Source of the DNA: Novosphingobium rosa NBRC 15208
GTDB lineage: Bacteria; Pseudomonadota; Alphaproteobacteria; Sphingomonadales; Sphingomonadaceae
Assembly: GCF_001598555.1 (NCBI RefSeq)
Contig: NZ_BCZE01000012.1
Span: 1 to 64,000 of the forward strand
Length of the DNA: 64,000 nucleotides
Direction: 5' to 3'
Notes under the pieces: generated by a model
Told to the model about the DNA's origin: nothing
What the model saw: the letters and a program-made list of their open reading frames with translations, nothing else
The model's database searches: none
Made by a program: the position numbers and the translations under genes
Shown: in pieces, positions 34,502 to 44,385 of the stretch
Numbering within the stretch: the stretch's first letter is position 1
Layout of the letters: each line of letters begins with the position of its first letter

Positions 34502-34527
34502 CGTGCATCACCCCCGCCAGACAAGTC

Positions 34528-35142
34528 TTACTTTTGCGGCGCGGCAGGCTGAGCCGGGGCCTGAGGAGGCGTCTGGGCTGCTTCCTGAGCCTTGCGCATG
34601 GCGTCGATCTCGGCGGCGGTCTTGAAATCGACCAGCTCGACCTGGAAGACGAGGTCCGAATTGGCCGGAATAGGCCCGGAGGCCTCGGCGCCATAGCCCA
34701 TGGCGGCGGGGATGCAGAAACGGGCGATGCTGCCCTTGGTCATCATCTGCAGTCCCTTGGAAAAGCCGGGGACCACGCCATTGACGGGGAAGGGCGAATG
34801 CATGTTCTGATCGAAGACTGCCCCGGTCGCGGCCAGATAGCCGACGTAATTGACCAGCACGTAATCGGCTTCAGCAGGCTTGGCGCCTTGCGCCGGGCGC
34901 AGGATGGAATAGCCCAGACCTTCAGCCGTTTTGGCCTCGCACAGGCGCTGGGCTGCGGGCAGCACAGGGTTGAGCGGCAGGGGAATGATGGCGGTGCTCG
35001 GTTTCACCGCTGCGGCAGCGGCAGGCGCGGCGGCTGCGGCCTTGCGCAGCGGAGCGGCGGCGCTGGCGGGAAACTGGGCCATCAGCAGAGGCAGGGCCAG
35101 AAGCGGGATGGCGGGCGACAGGGCGCGGAAAGACAGGTTCAT
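34528..35142 (-). CDS. FKBP-type peptidyl-prolyl cis-trans isomerase, exported
   Basis: A 204-residue protein with a signal peptide (LLALPLLMAQFPASA), an Ala-rich linker and an FKBP domain at about residues 90-170. The FKBP domain reads YVLVNYVGYLAATGAVFDQN, VVPGFSKGLQMMTKGSIARFCIPAAMGYG and IPANSDLVFQVELVDF. The tail is Ala/Pro/Gln-rich and probably disordered. It catalyses proline isomerisation during envelope protein folding. ATG 35142 was chosen over an in-frame TTG six bases upstream. Confidence 0.9.
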   Translation of the reverse strand: MNLSFRALSPAIPLLALPLLMAQFPASAAAPLRKAAAAAPAAAAAVKPSTAIIPLPLNPVLPAAQRLCEAKTAEGLGYSILRPAQGAKPAEADYVLVNYVGYLAATGAVFDQNMHSPFPVNGVVPGFSKGLQMMTKGSIARFCIPAAMGYGAEASGPIPANSDLVFQVELVDFKTAAEIDAMRKAQEAAQTPPQAPAQPAAPQK

Positions 35143-35261
35143 GGCCAAATCTATAGGCAGGATGGCGGCGCCGAGGCAAGCGGGCCCCGCGTGTACTTTG
35201 GCAACATGCAGGCCTTTGTCCCCACCTTGCCGGAGCGGGGCGCTGCCGATAGTGTTGCGGC

Positions 35262-35753
35262 ATGAGGGGAAAGCTCTTTCATAGCCGGGGCGGCGCGATG
35301 GCGTTGGCGGCGCTCTGCGGGTTCTGGGCGCAGAGCGCTTGCGCGGCCCATTGGGTGATGACCGGCAGGATGGGTCAGGGCGATCAGGCGCGCGTGGCCG
35401 GGATCGACCGCGATTCCGTGATCGCTGCTCAAGGTGGCATCCTTCACGCCACCATGCTTTCGATTGAGGTCATGCCGCCGGGTTCCCGCAAGGTGCTTGC
35501 CGAGCTTGAGCTGGATTGTCCTCGCCTTCGCTTGCGCGCGGCCAGCATGACGATCTGGCGGGAGAGCGGTGCACGCGCGAGGATCCTTTCCGGGCAAGGC
35601 GATGATTGGCAAGCGCCCAAAACCTCCGATGACAGGGCGCTGATGGTTGCGGCCTGCACGCGCGATTTTTCCGGCCTGACCGATGCTGGCGACCAAAGCC
35701 CCGATGCCTATGCCGCAGCCTTGCTGGGTACGCCGCCGGACTTCGGTTCATGA
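35262..35753 (+). CDS. Exported protein resembling surface-adhesin E domain
   Basis: A 163-residue protein with an N-terminal signal (AMALAALCGFWAQSACAA). The mature part has the pattern of a small beta-rich domain: HWVMTGRMGQGDQARVAGIDRDSV, a dC at LELDCPRLRLRAASM, and a final Cys in VAACTRDFSG. This looks like the Adhesin_E/surface-adhesin E family, which is a fold-level guess from pattern only. Its stop codon overlaps the start of the TRIC-type channel gene (ATGA), so both are translated from one mRNA. No other clue to function is visible. Confidence 0.6.
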   Translation: MRGKLFHSRGGAMALAALCGFWAQSACAAHWVMTGRMGQGDQARVAGIDRDSVIAAQGGILHATMLSIEVMPPGSRKVLAELELDCPRLRLRAASMTIWRESGARARILSGQGDDWQAPKTSDDRALMVAACTRDFSGLTDAGDQSPDAYAAALLGTPPDFGS

Positions 35754-36385
35754 CCGCAAAGGCGGCCATGGTGCGCGGCATCGTCCGTACGGCGGATATT
35801 GGCGCCACCTTCGTCTTCGCCGCAGAGGGCGCCTTGGCAGGCGTGGCGGCGGGGCTCGATCCCGTTGGGCTGCTGGTGGTTGCCTTTCTCACCGGGCTGG
35901 GCGGCGGGCTCTTGAGGGATTTGCTGATCGCTCAAGGGCGTCCCGCTGCGGTGGCCGACTGGCACTACAGCCTTGTGGTGATCGCGGCGGCCATGGCGGC
36001 ATGGTCGTTCCATGGCTCGCTCGGCAAGGGGGCCTTGCCGCTGGTGGTGGCGCTCGATGCGGCGGGCCTGTCGCTGGCGGCGGTGGCGGGCACGCAAAAG
36101 GCGCTGGAGTATAAGGTCCATCCCATCCCGACGATCTTTCTTGGCACGCTGAGCGGCGTGGGCGGCGGGGCGATGCGCGATCTGGTGCTCAATGAGGTGC
36201 CGCGCGTGCTGCGCACCGATATTTATGCCGTGGCGGCGATGGTCGGTGCTCTGATCGTGGTGTGCGGGCGGTTAACCAGACTTGATCCGCGTCTGGTGGC
36301 CGTGGCGGGCGGTTGCGCCTGTTTCGCGTTGCGCATGGCCGCCGTGCATTTCGGCTGGAATCTGCCGACGGCCTTGGCGCATTAA
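35750..36385 (+). CDS. TRIC/YadS-type membrane channel (UPF0126)
   Basis: A 211-residue inner-membrane protein with seven predicted helices arranged as two inverted triple-helix repeats. The signature glycine-arginine motifs are present in each repeat: GLGGGLLRDLLIAQGRP (about residue 45) and GVGGGAMRDLVLNEVPRVLRTDIYA (about residue 130). Bacterial TRIC homologues form trimeric K+-permeable channels; amino acid transport has been proposed for some members. It starts within the stop codon of the preceding gene and converges on a Na+/H+ antiporter gene. Confidence 0.88.
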   Translation: MTAKAAMVRGIVRTADIGATFVFAAEGALAGVAAGLDPVGLLVVAFLTGLGGGLLRDLLIAQGRPAAVADWHYSLVVIAAAMAAWSFHGSLGKGALPLVVALDAAGLSLAAVAGTQKALEYKVHPIPTIFLGTLSGVGGGAMRDLVLNEVPRVLRTDIYAVAAMVGALIVVCGRLTRLDPRLVAVAGGCACFALRMAAVHFGWNLPTALAH

Positions 36386-36400
36386 TTCATCCGCGCCAGT

Positions 36401-38032
36401 TCATCCTCTGTGGCGGGTTTCCACCAGATCGAGTTCGCGCGTCAGCTTGCGGGCGATCTCGCTGCCGATGCGGCGTTCGCGCAGCAAGTCGTGCATCAGC
36501 TGGCGCTGCGCCTTCACCGCCACCAGATGCAGCGTGCTGACCAGCCGGGCCCGGTTGCGCAGGGTCTGGGGGTTTTCTTCGCGCAGGCCCTCGATCCGCT
36601 CGCGATAAGCGTCCATCACTTGCCCGCCGACCTCGGCATAGAGATCGGCCTGAGAGCCGGTGTCGCTCCAGTCCTTCTGCTGCTGCTCGACGGCGCGGAT
36701 GGCGGCTTCGGCCAGCGCGATGCGGGCGCTGTCCTCCTCGGCCTGCTCGGAGGGTTCGGGGGGCAGGTCCAGCCCCTTGAGCAGCACCGGCAGCGCCACG
36801 CTGGCCACCAGCATCGAAAGCAGGATGACCCCGGCGGAAAGGAAGATCGCCAGATCGCGGGCCGGGAAAGGGGTTCCATCGTGCAGGGTCAGCGGCAAGG
36901 TCATCACGCCCGCCAGCGTGATCGCGCCGCGCACCCCCGCAAAGGACATGGCGAGGATCAGCCTGATCTGCGGCTTGGGGGCGCTCACCCCCTGCCGCCG
37001 CCGCTTGAGCAGCGTGAGCTTGAGCGATACCATCACCCACAGCAGCCGCAGCCCGGCCAGCGCCGCCACGATGATGATGGTGTAAAGCCCCAGCCACCAC
37101 GGATTGTCATGGCCGGTGATCGCCACCGTATGGCGCGCATCGCCAAGGATGGCGGGCAGTTGCTCGCCCAGCAGCACGAAGATCACGCCGTTGAGCGTGA
37201 ACTGGATCATGTCCCATACCGAATTGCGGCGCATGCGCGTGGCGGCCATGGCCTGCCGCGAAATTTCGGCGAAAGTCATCGTCACCCCGGCACTGACCGC
37301 CGCCAGAATGCCCGAGGCATGGAGATGCTCGGCCAGCTGATAGGCGCCGAAGGGGATCAGCAGGCTGACGAGGATCTGAGCGCCGATGTCCTCACCCCAG
37401 CGGCGGGTGAAGCGGCTCATCGCGAAGGAGACGCCCAGCGTCACCGCCACGCCCGCCGCCAGACCGATGCCTGCCGTCCACAGGAAACTGAGGATCGCGC
37501 TGCTGGCCGAAAAGCTGCCCGTCAGCGCGGCGGCGACGGCAAAGCGCAGGCAGACCAGACCCGAGGCGTCGTTGAGCAGCGATTCCCCCTCCAGAATATG
37601 CATCAGCCGCCGGGGAAAGGGCACGCGCGCGGCAATGGCCGAGACCGCGATGGGGTCCGTGGGTGAAATCACCGCTGCCAGCGCCAGCCCCACCGCCAGC
37701 GGCATGGCCGGGATCAGCCAATGGGCCAGAAAGCCCACGCCCAGCACCGTCATCAGCACCAGCCCGAAGGCCAGTTCGGTGACGGTGGCCACATCCTTGA
37801 ACAAAGCATCCTTGGGAATGCGCCAGCCATCGAGAAACAGCAGCGGTGGCAGGAACAGCAGCAGGAAAAGATCGGGATCAAGCTCGACGCGATGCGAGGC
37901 GGAAAGGCCGATCACCGCCCCCAGCAGGATCTGCACCAGAGGCGTTGGCACGGAAACCGGCAACATGCGCGAAACCGCGCCGCTCACCACCACGGCGAGC
38001 AGGAAAAACAATACGATCGATACAATTTCCAA
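36401..38032 (-). CDS. CPA1-family Na+/H+ antiporter
   Basis: A 543-residue cation/proton antiporter with about 12 membrane helices. Family signatures are AAVISPTDPIAVSAI (around residue 115, ion-binding Asp) and HILEGESLLNDASGLVCLRFAVA. FAGVRGAITLAGVM also matches the NhaP/NHE group. A long hydrophilic C-terminal domain (about 400-543) is probably regulatory. The start appears to be TTG at 38032, preceded by GGAGACAGAG. It is 69 bp downstream of the MscS gene on the same strand, a pairing for ion and osmotic homeostasis. Confidence 0.9.
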   Translation of the reverse strand: MEIVSIVLFFLLAVVVSGAVSRMLPVSVPTPLVQILLGAVIGLSASHRVELDPDLFLLLFLPPLLFLDGWRIPKDALFKDVATVTELAFGLVLMTVLGVGFLAHWLIPAMPLAVGLALAAVISPTDPIAVSAIAARVPFPRRLMHILEGESLLNDASGLVCLRFAVAAALTGSFSASSAILSFLWTAGIGLAAGVAVTLGVSFAMSRFTRRWGEDIGAQILVSLLIPFGAYQLAEHLHASGILAAVSAGVTMTFAEISRQAMAATRMRRNSVWDMIQFTLNGVIFVLLGEQLPAILGDARHTVAITGHDNPWWLGLYTIIIVAALAGLRLLWVMVSLKLTLLKRRRQGVSAPKPQIRLILAMSFAGVRGAITLAGVMTLPLTLHDGTPFPARDLAIFLSAGVILLSMLVASVALPVLLKGLDLPPEPSEQAEEDSARIALAEAAIRAVEQQQKDWSDTGSQADLYAEVGGQVMDAYRERIEGLREENPQTLRNRARLVSTLHLVAVKAQRQLMHDLLRERRIGSEIARKLTRELDLVETRHRG

Positions 38033-38101
38033 ACTCTGTCTCCACGCGCAGCGCTCCTACCTTAGGGGCAGGCCAAGGCTGGTTGCAAGGCTCGGCAGGC
38101 G

Positions 38102-39235
38102 TCAGTTTCGGCCTTCAGCGCGCCTTTGAGACATAAGTTCGGCGATAGCGGGGCTCGGCACGATGTTGACCGGCGCGATCTGCTCGGTGCGGCGGCGCGA
38201 GAGCGCCTCGGGCATTTCGCGGCGAATGTAATCCATCATGCCTTCGCGCAGGCCGCAGCGCAGATCGAACAGGGTCGGGCCATCCTTGGCGCTCATCAGC
38301 AGGCGGATTTCCAGAACCATCTCCTTGCAGTCGGTCACCTGAAGCACCTGAGCGCGCCGGTCCCACAGGCGGTGCGCCTCGATCTGGCGCGTGTATTCGG
38401 CGCGTAGTTTGGCGACATCGATGGTGTGATCGACATAGAGCATGACCGTCCCCAGCAGCTGGGACGTGGTCTTGGTCCAGTTCTGGAAGGTTTCCTCCAG
38501 AAAGCGGTTGGTGGGCACCACCAGCCTGCGCTGGTCCCACAACACCACCACCACATAGGTCGTGCGAATTTCCTCGATCCGGCCCCATTCGCCATCGAGG
38601 ATCACCACATCGTCGATGGAGATCGGCTCGGTCAACGCCATCTGGAAGCCCGCGATCAGCGCCTTGAGCGCGGGCTGGGCCGCCGCGCCCACCGCCAGCG
38701 CCGCCAGACCCGCCGAAGCCATCAGCGTGGCGCCCACCTTCGCCACCCCCGGCACCGAGAAGAGCATCAGCGCCACCACCAGAAAGACGATGACGAAGGT
38801 GATGATCCGCCCGAAGATGCCCAGCCTTGTGCGCCGCCGCCGTGCCTGCCGGTTGTCCTCCACGGTGATGTCGGCGTGGAGCGTCATCGCCTCGACCAGC
38901 GCGTTGAGGATGGCGATGGCGATCCAGCCGGTCAGCAGCGGCATGACGAAGCCGGAAATGCTGTCCCAGAAATCCTTGAGCGCCGGGGCCTGCCGCGCGG
39001 CCAGCACGATGCCCAGCGCCACAAAGGCCCAGCGCGTGGGCCGCCTGATATGCCTGACGATGATATCGTCCGACTTGCTGGCGGTGCGCGATGTGATCCG
39101 CTGCAGCACGCGGAAACTGATCCGGTGGATCGCCAGAGCAACCAGCGCCCCCGCGCTTCCCGCCACCAGCGCGAGAAAGCCTTGCCGCATCCATTCGGGA
39201 AAGCCGTTCAGCATATGGATAAGGTTATCGATCAT
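38102..39235 (-). CDS. MscS-family mechanosensitive channel
   Basis: A 377-residue membrane channel. Five hydrophobic segments precede the MscS core: pore-lining helix GATLMASAGLAALAVGAAAQPALKALIAG (about residues 175-205), then the beta domain ISIDDVVILDGEWGRIEEIRTTYVVVVLWDQRRLVVPTNRFLEETFQNWT. It releases solutes on hypo-osmotic shock. ATG 39235 (MIDNLIHMLNGFPEWM) was chosen over a longer frame that adds 41 unlikely residues. It is divergent from the c-di-GMP gene at 39460 across a 224-bp AT-richer gap. Confidence 0.9.
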   Translation of the reverse strand: MIDNLIHMLNGFPEWMRQGFLALVAGSAGALVALAIHRISFRVLQRITSRTASKSDDIIVRHIRRPTRWAFVALGIVLAARQAPALKDFWDSISGFVMPLLTGWIAIAILNALVEAMTLHADITVEDNRQARRRRTRLGIFGRIITFVIVFLVVALMLFSVPGVAKVGATLMASAGLAALAVGAAAQPALKALIAGFQMALTEPISIDDVVILDGEWGRIEEIRTTYVVVVLWDQRRLVVPTNRFLEETFQNWTKTTSQLLGTVMLYVDHTIDVAKLRAEYTRQIEAHRLWDRRAQVLQVTDCKEMVLEIRLLMSAKDGPTLFDLRCGLREGMMDYIRREMPEALSRRRTEQIAPVNIVPSPAIAELMSQRRAEGRN

Positions 39236-39459
39236 GCCCCACAAACGTTGCTGCGGCGCAGCAGTTTCCGCCAAACGACCGGATGATGCAGAAAGCTGAT
39301 GAAATGCAAGGGCATGAAGCCTTTGTCGCCGGTCGACCGGGGCGCGCTGGCTAGGCAAATGCCCGTAGCGATGTAAAATCTTGTGTTATTTAAAAAATCT
39401 TTACCAGAGCGCCCCGATGGGGATGCGGAACTGTTTGTAATCCGTGAGTTATCCCTTTC

Positions 39460-41841
39460 ATGCGCCTCCTCATGTGTCTGACGCAACAGCATAATCTCTG
39501 GCTGGTGGGTTTGGCCGCCATTCTCTGTCTCGTCGGCTCGATCATCACCTTCGGCCTGTTCCGCCGCCTGCGCTATGCCGAGCGCAGCGCTGCTCCGGCC
39601 TGGATCTTCATGGGGGGCGTGGCGACGGGGGCCACGATCTGGTGCACCCATTTCGTGGCGATGATGGCCTATCGCCCCGGCGCTTCGGTGGCTTACGAGC
39701 CGTTGCTGACCGGCCTGTCGCTGGTGCTGGCCATTCTGGGCAGCGGGCTGGCGCTGTCGATCGCCGCGCGTGAGGGGCGCCGGTCGGGCGAACTGGGCGG
39801 GGCGATCTTCGGTCTGGCCGTCACGATCATGCATTACACCGGCATGGCGGCCTTCGCCGTGCGCGGCGTGGTGCGGTGGGATAACGCGGCCATTGCCGGA
39901 TCGGTGCTGGGGGCGGTGGTGCTGGGCATGCTGGCCTTCCGTCAGGCCCGCGACGCCGGGCGTGACAGGCCGCTGCATGGCGCGGTGGCGCTGATGGTGG
40001 CCAGCATCGTGGTGCTGCATTTCACCGGCATGGCGGCGATGACCATCGTGCCTTTCGCGCCACTGGGCGGGCAGCTTGACGGCAATGACGCGACCGTGGT
40101 GATGGCCTTCGCCACCGCCGGGATCGGCCTGCTGATCCTTGGCACCGGCGTGTCCAGCCATGCGCTGGATCTGCAGGCGCGCGCCGAGGCAAGGCGCGGT
40201 CTCGATGAACTGCTCGAAGGCAGCGTCGATGGCATGGTGGTGGTGCGTGAGGGGGTGATCCTGGCCGCCAATGCCGGTTTTGCCGCTCTGGCCGGCGTGC
40301 CTCAGGAGGTGATGATCGGCAATCCGCTGGAAAACTGGCTGCCCGATCTCGACACGGCCTCCGTCAGCAGCCTGACCCAGCTCACCATGGGCAGCGCGCA
40401 TCAGATCGACATTCCCGTCGAGGTGGCGCTGCGCCGTGACGAAAGGCGCAAGCCCGCCCATCTGATCTATGCCGTGCGCGATCTGCGCGCCCGTCTGGCG
40501 CAGGAGAAGCGGATCGCCCATCTGGCGCGCAATGACAGCCTGACCGGCCTGCCCAACCGCGCCTCCTTCCTCGACTGGTTGGCGCGCCAGACCGCGCCGG
40601 GCAGCGCTCAGGGCAATCTGGCGCTGCTTTCGATCGACCTCGACCGCTTCAAGGAGGTGAACGATACCCATGGCCACGCCGTGGGCGACCGCCTGCTGAT
40701 GCATATCGCCGCGCGGATGAAGGCCACCTTGCGCCCCGGCGAATTCGTGGCGCGTCTGGGCGGCGATGAATTTATCGCCCTGATGCCCTTGCCGGAGCAC
40801 GATGCCGTCCTTGGTCTGGTCGATCGCCTGCGTGAGGCGGTGATCACCCCCATGGACATCGACGATGGCAAGATCTCCTGCGGTTTGAGCGTCGGCGTGG
40901 CGATCTGGCCTCAGGATGCCGAAGAGGTCTCGACGCTGATCAACAACGCCGATCTGGCGATGTATCGCGCGAAATCCTCGATCTCCACCGATGTCTGCTT
41001 CTATGAGGAGGAGATGGACAAGGCCGTGCGTGACCGGCGCCGGATGGTGAAGGAACTGCGCGAGGCGCTCGACAATGAGGAATTCAGCCTGCACTGGCAG
41101 GTTCAGGCCGCGGTCCGCACCGGTGAGATCACCGGTTACGAGGCGCTGCTGCGCTGGAACCGGCCCGATGGCACCTCGGTCTCTCCGAATGAATTCATCC
41201 CGTTGGCCGAGCAATGCGGTCTGATTCTGCCGCTGGGCGAATGGGTGCTGCGCACCGCTTGCCGCGAGGCCGCCGGCTGGAGCGAGAAGCACAAGATCGC
41301 GGTGAACCTCTCGCCGGTGCAGCTGGCGCATGTCGATCTGCCGGGCTTCGTGCTTCAGGTGTTGCTGGAAAGCGGGCTGTCGCCCTCACGGCTGGAGCTG
41401 GAGATCACCGAAACCGCGATGATCACCGATCTGGAGCGCACCACCCATATCCTGCGGCAGCTCAAGGGGCTGGGGATCGGCGTGGCGATGGATGATTTCG
41501 GCACGGGCTATTCCTCGCTGTCCACGCTGCGGGCCTTTCCCTTCGACAAGATCAAGCTGGATCGCTCCTTTATGACCGAGCTGGATCAGGAACCGCAATC
41601 GGCGGCCATCGTGCGGGCCGTGCTGGCGCTGGGCGAAAGCCTGAGCATTCCCGTGCTGGCCGAGGGCGTGGAAACCGTGGAGCAACTGAACTTTCTGCGT
41701 GAGCAGGGCTGTCAGGAAGCGCAGGGCTACCTGCTGGGCCGCCCCACGCGCATCACCGAAAACCTCGCCGAGAACGGCAACCGGCTGGCATGGATCGAAC
41801 AGGCGCTTCCCGAACAGGGGCAACGGCCCCGCACGGCGTAA
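39460..41841 (+). CDS. MHYT-GGDEF-EAL c-di-GMP enzyme
   Basis: A 793-residue membrane protein. The N-terminal MHYT sensor has seven helices and three repeats: WCTHFVAMMAY, IMHYTGMAAFA and VLHFTGMAAM. These may bind copper and sense O2, CO or NO. A PAS-like segment (about 245-335) follows. The GGDEF domain has an intact active site RLGGDEFIAL (about residue 435), and the EAL domain has an intact GYEALLRW (about residue 558) and DDFGTGYSSL. Both diguanylate cyclase and phosphodiesterase activities are therefore possible. It converges with a hypothetical gene that is downstream of a second diguanylate cyclase. Confidence 0.93.
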   Translation: MRLLMCLTQQHNLWLVGLAAILCLVGSIITFGLFRRLRYAERSAAPAWIFMGGVATGATIWCTHFVAMMAYRPGASVAYEPLLTGLSLVLAILGSGLALSIAAREGRRSGELGGAIFGLAVTIMHYTGMAAFAVRGVVRWDNAAIAGSVLGAVVLGMLAFRQARDAGRDRPLHGAVALMVASIVVLHFTGMAAMTIVPFAPLGGQLDGNDATVVMAFATAGIGLLILGTGVSSHALDLQARAEARRGLDELLEGSVDGMVVVREGVILAANAGFAALAGVPQEVMIGNPLENWLPDLDTASVSSLTQLTMGSAHQIDIPVEVALRRDERRKPAHLIYAVRDLRARLAQEKRIAHLARNDSLTGLPNRASFLDWLARQTAPGSAQGNLALLSIDLDRFKEVNDTHGHAVGDRLLMHIAARMKATLRPGEFVARLGGDEFIALMPLPEHDAVLGLVDRLREAVITPMDIDDGKISCGLSVGVAIWPQDAEEVSTLINNADLAMYRAKSSISTDVCFYEEEMDKAVRDRRRMVKELREALDNEEFSLHWQVQAAVRTGEITGYEALLRWNRPDGTSVSPNEFIPLAEQCGLILPLGEWVLRTACREAAGWSEKHKIAVNLSPVQLAHVDLPGFVLQVLLESGLSPSRLELEITETAMITDLERTTHILRQLKGLGIGVAMDDFGTGYSSLSTLRAFPFDKIKLDRSFMTELDQEPQSAAIVRAVLALGESLSIPVLAEGVETVEQLNFLREQGCQEAQGYLLGRPTRITENLAENGNRLAWIEQALPEQGQRPRTA

Positions 41842-41868
41842 TGATTTGAAAGCTGAGCGACGCCCGCG

Positions 41869-42552
41869 TTATTTTTGCGGAAACAGCCGGTTCCAGCGTG
41901 CATCCAGCGTGGCTTGCGCATGGTCGGCCTTGACCCGCGACACCAGCGAAACGCCGCGCAGCGTCACGCTGTGGCCGCCCAGCCAGCGACCGGCGATGCT
42001 GTAGCCGATGTCGTAAATCGCCACATCCTCATGCGGCTCGCCATCGACCAGAAAATGGGTGGTGATGGCGACCGGCAGGCGTTCGTCGCCACGGCTGTCG
42101 TCGGGCATATTGGCTTGCCCGCGCGCTGTCTTGAGCGCGCTTTCGAACCATGTCGCCTCGATGCGTGGCTCGCCGGTGGTCTGGGCCGGAGAAGCACCCA
42201 GCGCGGTGGGGAAAGCGATCTCCTGGCTCTGCACCGACTGGTCGGGCGAGCCGGGCTTCAGCACCAGTTCGCTCTTGCCCGAATTGATGGCGACCAGCAG
42301 CAGCGTGCCCGCCCGCGCCGAGGCCTTGGCGGCATCGGCATGCTTGACGGCATCGCTGTCGTGGCGCTCGCTCCAGTTGTTCCACAGGGTGAGTGCCGAG
42401 ATGATCACCGCCACAACGGCCAGCACTTCGCCCAGCGTGATCCAGCGGCGCCGGATCGCGGCGGCTTCGGCGGCGCGCACTTCGGCCTTGGCCTCTGCCT
42501 TGGCGTGGGGACGGTTTTCGGATGACGAGTCGGAGCGGGGTTGGTCAGTCAC
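41869..42552 (-). CDS. Single-pass membrane protein of unknown function
   Basis: A 227-residue protein with a charged Glu/Ala/Lys-rich cytoplasmic N-terminus (RPHAKAEAKAEVRAAEAAAIRRRW), one membrane helix (LGEVLAVVAVIISALTLW, about residues 40-58) and a soluble C-terminal domain. I do not recognise the family. The start is GTG at 42552. It lies 48 bp downstream of a diguanylate cyclase gene on the same strand, so it is probably in that operon, and its C-terminal domain could be a periplasmic sensor or output partner. No known catalytic motif is visible. Confidence 0.7.
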   Translation of the reverse strand: MTDQPRSDSSSENRPHAKAEAKAEVRAAEAAAIRRRWITLGEVLAVVAVIISALTLWNNWSERHDSDAVKHADAAKASARAGTLLLVAINSGKSELVLKPGSPDQSVQSQEIAFPTALGASPAQTTGEPRIEATWFESALKTARGQANMPDDSRGDERLPVAITTHFLVDGEPHEDVAIYDIGYSIAGRWLGGHSVTLRGVSLVSRVKADHAQATLDARWNRLFPQK

Positions 42553-42600
42553 GGCGCCGTGAAATCACGCGGCGCGTTTGCCGTCAAGCGCGCGTCATGC

Positions 42601-43800
42601 TCAGCCGAAGGAAACGCGGGGCAGGGGTGTGATCGCCGCGCTTTCCACCCGGTTGCGGCCCCGTGCCTTGGCCTCGTATAGCGCGCGATCCGCCGCGGCG
42701 AGCAGGGTGCCCAGATCGTCTTCGGCGCTGGTCTCGCAGTGTTTCTGGCCAATCGCCATTTCGGCCAGACCGATGCTGACCGTGGCGTTCACCGCAATGC
42801 CATGGGCGGTCACCGTCGTATGGCCGCCGAAATGCTGCACCACGGCCTGACCGATGCGGCGCGCCTGCATGATGTCGCAATCGGGCAGCAGGGCGGCGAA
42901 TTCCTCGCCGCCGATGCGGGCCAGAACCGCTTCGGGGCCAAGCTGCTTGCGGGCGATGCGGGCGAAGCTGCGGAGCACTTCGTCGCCGGTGGCGTGGCCA
43001 TGCCGGTCGTTGATCGCCTTGAAATGGTCCATGTCGAAGGCCAGCAGCGAGAGCGAGCGATGCGCGCCGCCCAGCAGCCGTGCGCCCTGCTCGAAAAACC
43101 ACCGGCGGTTGCCAAGGCCGGTCAGGTAATCGGTCAGCGAGGCGCGGAGCAGCCGGTCATGGGCTTCCTCGCGGATCAGGGTCAGCAGCGCCATGGGCAG
43201 CACCACCGAATAAAGCACGCCGCCATACATCGTCACCGCACTGGCCATCGCCATAAAGCCGGGGCCAAAGGCCTGAGCCAAAAAAGGCAACAGCAGCGCC
43301 CGCCCGGCATAGAGCAGCGCATAGCTGGCGGTGGTGGCCACGATCACCCGCCGCGCCCGCAGATGCTTGAGCGGGCGGCAGAGCATGATCTCCCGCGTGG
43401 TGGCGGCGCTGACCAGAGCGATGGGCCCGGCCGAGACATAATCCCACACCATCCCCTGCCAGCGCGTTCCCGCCACGCACCACATGACTGCAATGCCGGC
43501 CAGCAGGGCGCCGGAGGCGATGCGATGCCGCCGCCCGTTCAGCGTGGCAATGCCCTCGAGAATCAGCAGATAGCCGCTCATGATGATCAGATTGCTGGTG
43601 GCCGCGCCGTAGATGCCCGGAAGCATCTGGCGATGCGTTGCGGCAAGGCAGCCTGCGGCCAGGGCCGTGTAGCCCGCGGTCCAGAAGGCCAGAGCGCCGC
43701 TGCGTTCGGGGCGAATTTTGCGTTCCCACAAGGTCATGGCCGCACTGACCAGCAGCGTGCCGATGACAAGGAGATAGAGCGTGGTGAGGTCGACGTGCAT
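42601..43800 (-). CDS. Membrane diguanylate cyclase
   Basis: A 399-residue protein. The first ~200 residues form about six membrane helices (LYLLVIGTLLVSAAMTLW and others). The C-terminal GGDEF domain has SLTDYLTGLGNRRWF, the LLAFDMDHFKAINDRHGHATGDEVL metal/substrate region and the active site RIGGEEFAALLP (GGEEF, active form). No clear RxxD inhibitory site can be assigned with confidence. It should synthesise c-di-GMP at the inner membrane. A hypothetical membrane protein gene follows 48 bp downstream. Confidence 0.92.
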   Translation of the reverse strand: MHVDLTTLYLLVIGTLLVSAAMTLWERKIRPERSGALAFWTAGYTALAAGCLAATHRQMLPGIYGAATSNLIIMSGYLLILEGIATLNGRRHRIASGALLAGIAVMWCVAGTRWQGMVWDYVSAGPIALVSAATTREIMLCRPLKHLRARRVIVATTASYALLYAGRALLLPFLAQAFGPGFMAMASAVTMYGGVLYSVVLPMALLTLIREEAHDRLLRASLTDYLTGLGNRRWFFEQGARLLGGAHRSLSLLAFDMDHFKAINDRHGHATGDEVLRSFARIARKQLGPEAVLARIGGEEFAALLPDCDIMQARRIGQAVVQHFGGHTTVTAHGIAVNATVSIGLAEMAIGQKHCETSAEDDLGTLLAAADRALYEAKARGRNRVESAAITPLPRVSFG

Positions 43801-44007
43801 TGCCTGGGCCGTTGGGGGATGGCGTGTAAGCCATACCTTGGCGCAGAGAATGAAATTAAGCGTTAAATTCCGCGAGCTTTTACCGTCCGCGCGAAAACGG
43901 ACCGCCGAAAGCCTCTGGCCTTACGGAAAGTTCAGGCTTTGAGAGCGTTCGATGCGCGATCGCCACGACGCGCCGGGCGCCGTGGCGATCGCTGTCAATC
44001 GAAGCGC

Positions 44008-44295
44008 TTAATGGCCCGACTGGCTGGAAGAGGCGTGATGCTCGGTCTTGGTGACCGTGGTATGCACGGCGGCGCCGGGCGCGGGCTTGGCGGCGGGGGC
44101 GGTCACATGCTTCTTCACATGCACCACCTTCACCTTGTTGGTCGAGACATTGCCGGGAACCTCGGTGCTGGTGCGCGTGCTGTGCTGCTCCTGCGTCTCA
44201 TGGGTGACCTGGGCCGAGGCAGGCGCGGCCATGCCAGCGGCGGCCAGAGCCAGACCGGTGAGAGCCGTGGCGGTGAGCTTGCGATCAATCCTCAT
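44008..44295 (-). CDS. Small secreted protein of unknown function
   Basis: A 95-residue protein with a clear Sec signal peptide (TALTGLALAAAGMAAPASAQ). The mature part is low-complexity, rich in Thr, His, Lys and Ser (EQHSTRTSTEVPGN, KVVHVKKHVTAPAAKPAPG, TEHHASSSQSGH). I recognise no domain. AAAGGACATTTC just upstream of ATG 44295 provides a ribosome-binding site. It stands alone between the diguanylate cyclase gene (207-bp gap) and repeat copy C. Confidence 0.65.
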   Translation of the reverse strand: MRIDRKLTATALTGLALAAAGMAAPASAQVTHETQEQHSTRTSTEVPGNVSTNKVKVVHVKKHVTAPAAKPAPGAAVHTTVTKTEHHASSSQSGH

Positions 44296-44385
44296 GAAAT
44301 GTCCTTTCGGCTGGAGGTGTCGCTATGAAAGAGCCGATCGGGTTAATTGATCCATCAGGCAGGAGTTTTGAAGAAAGGAGAAGAT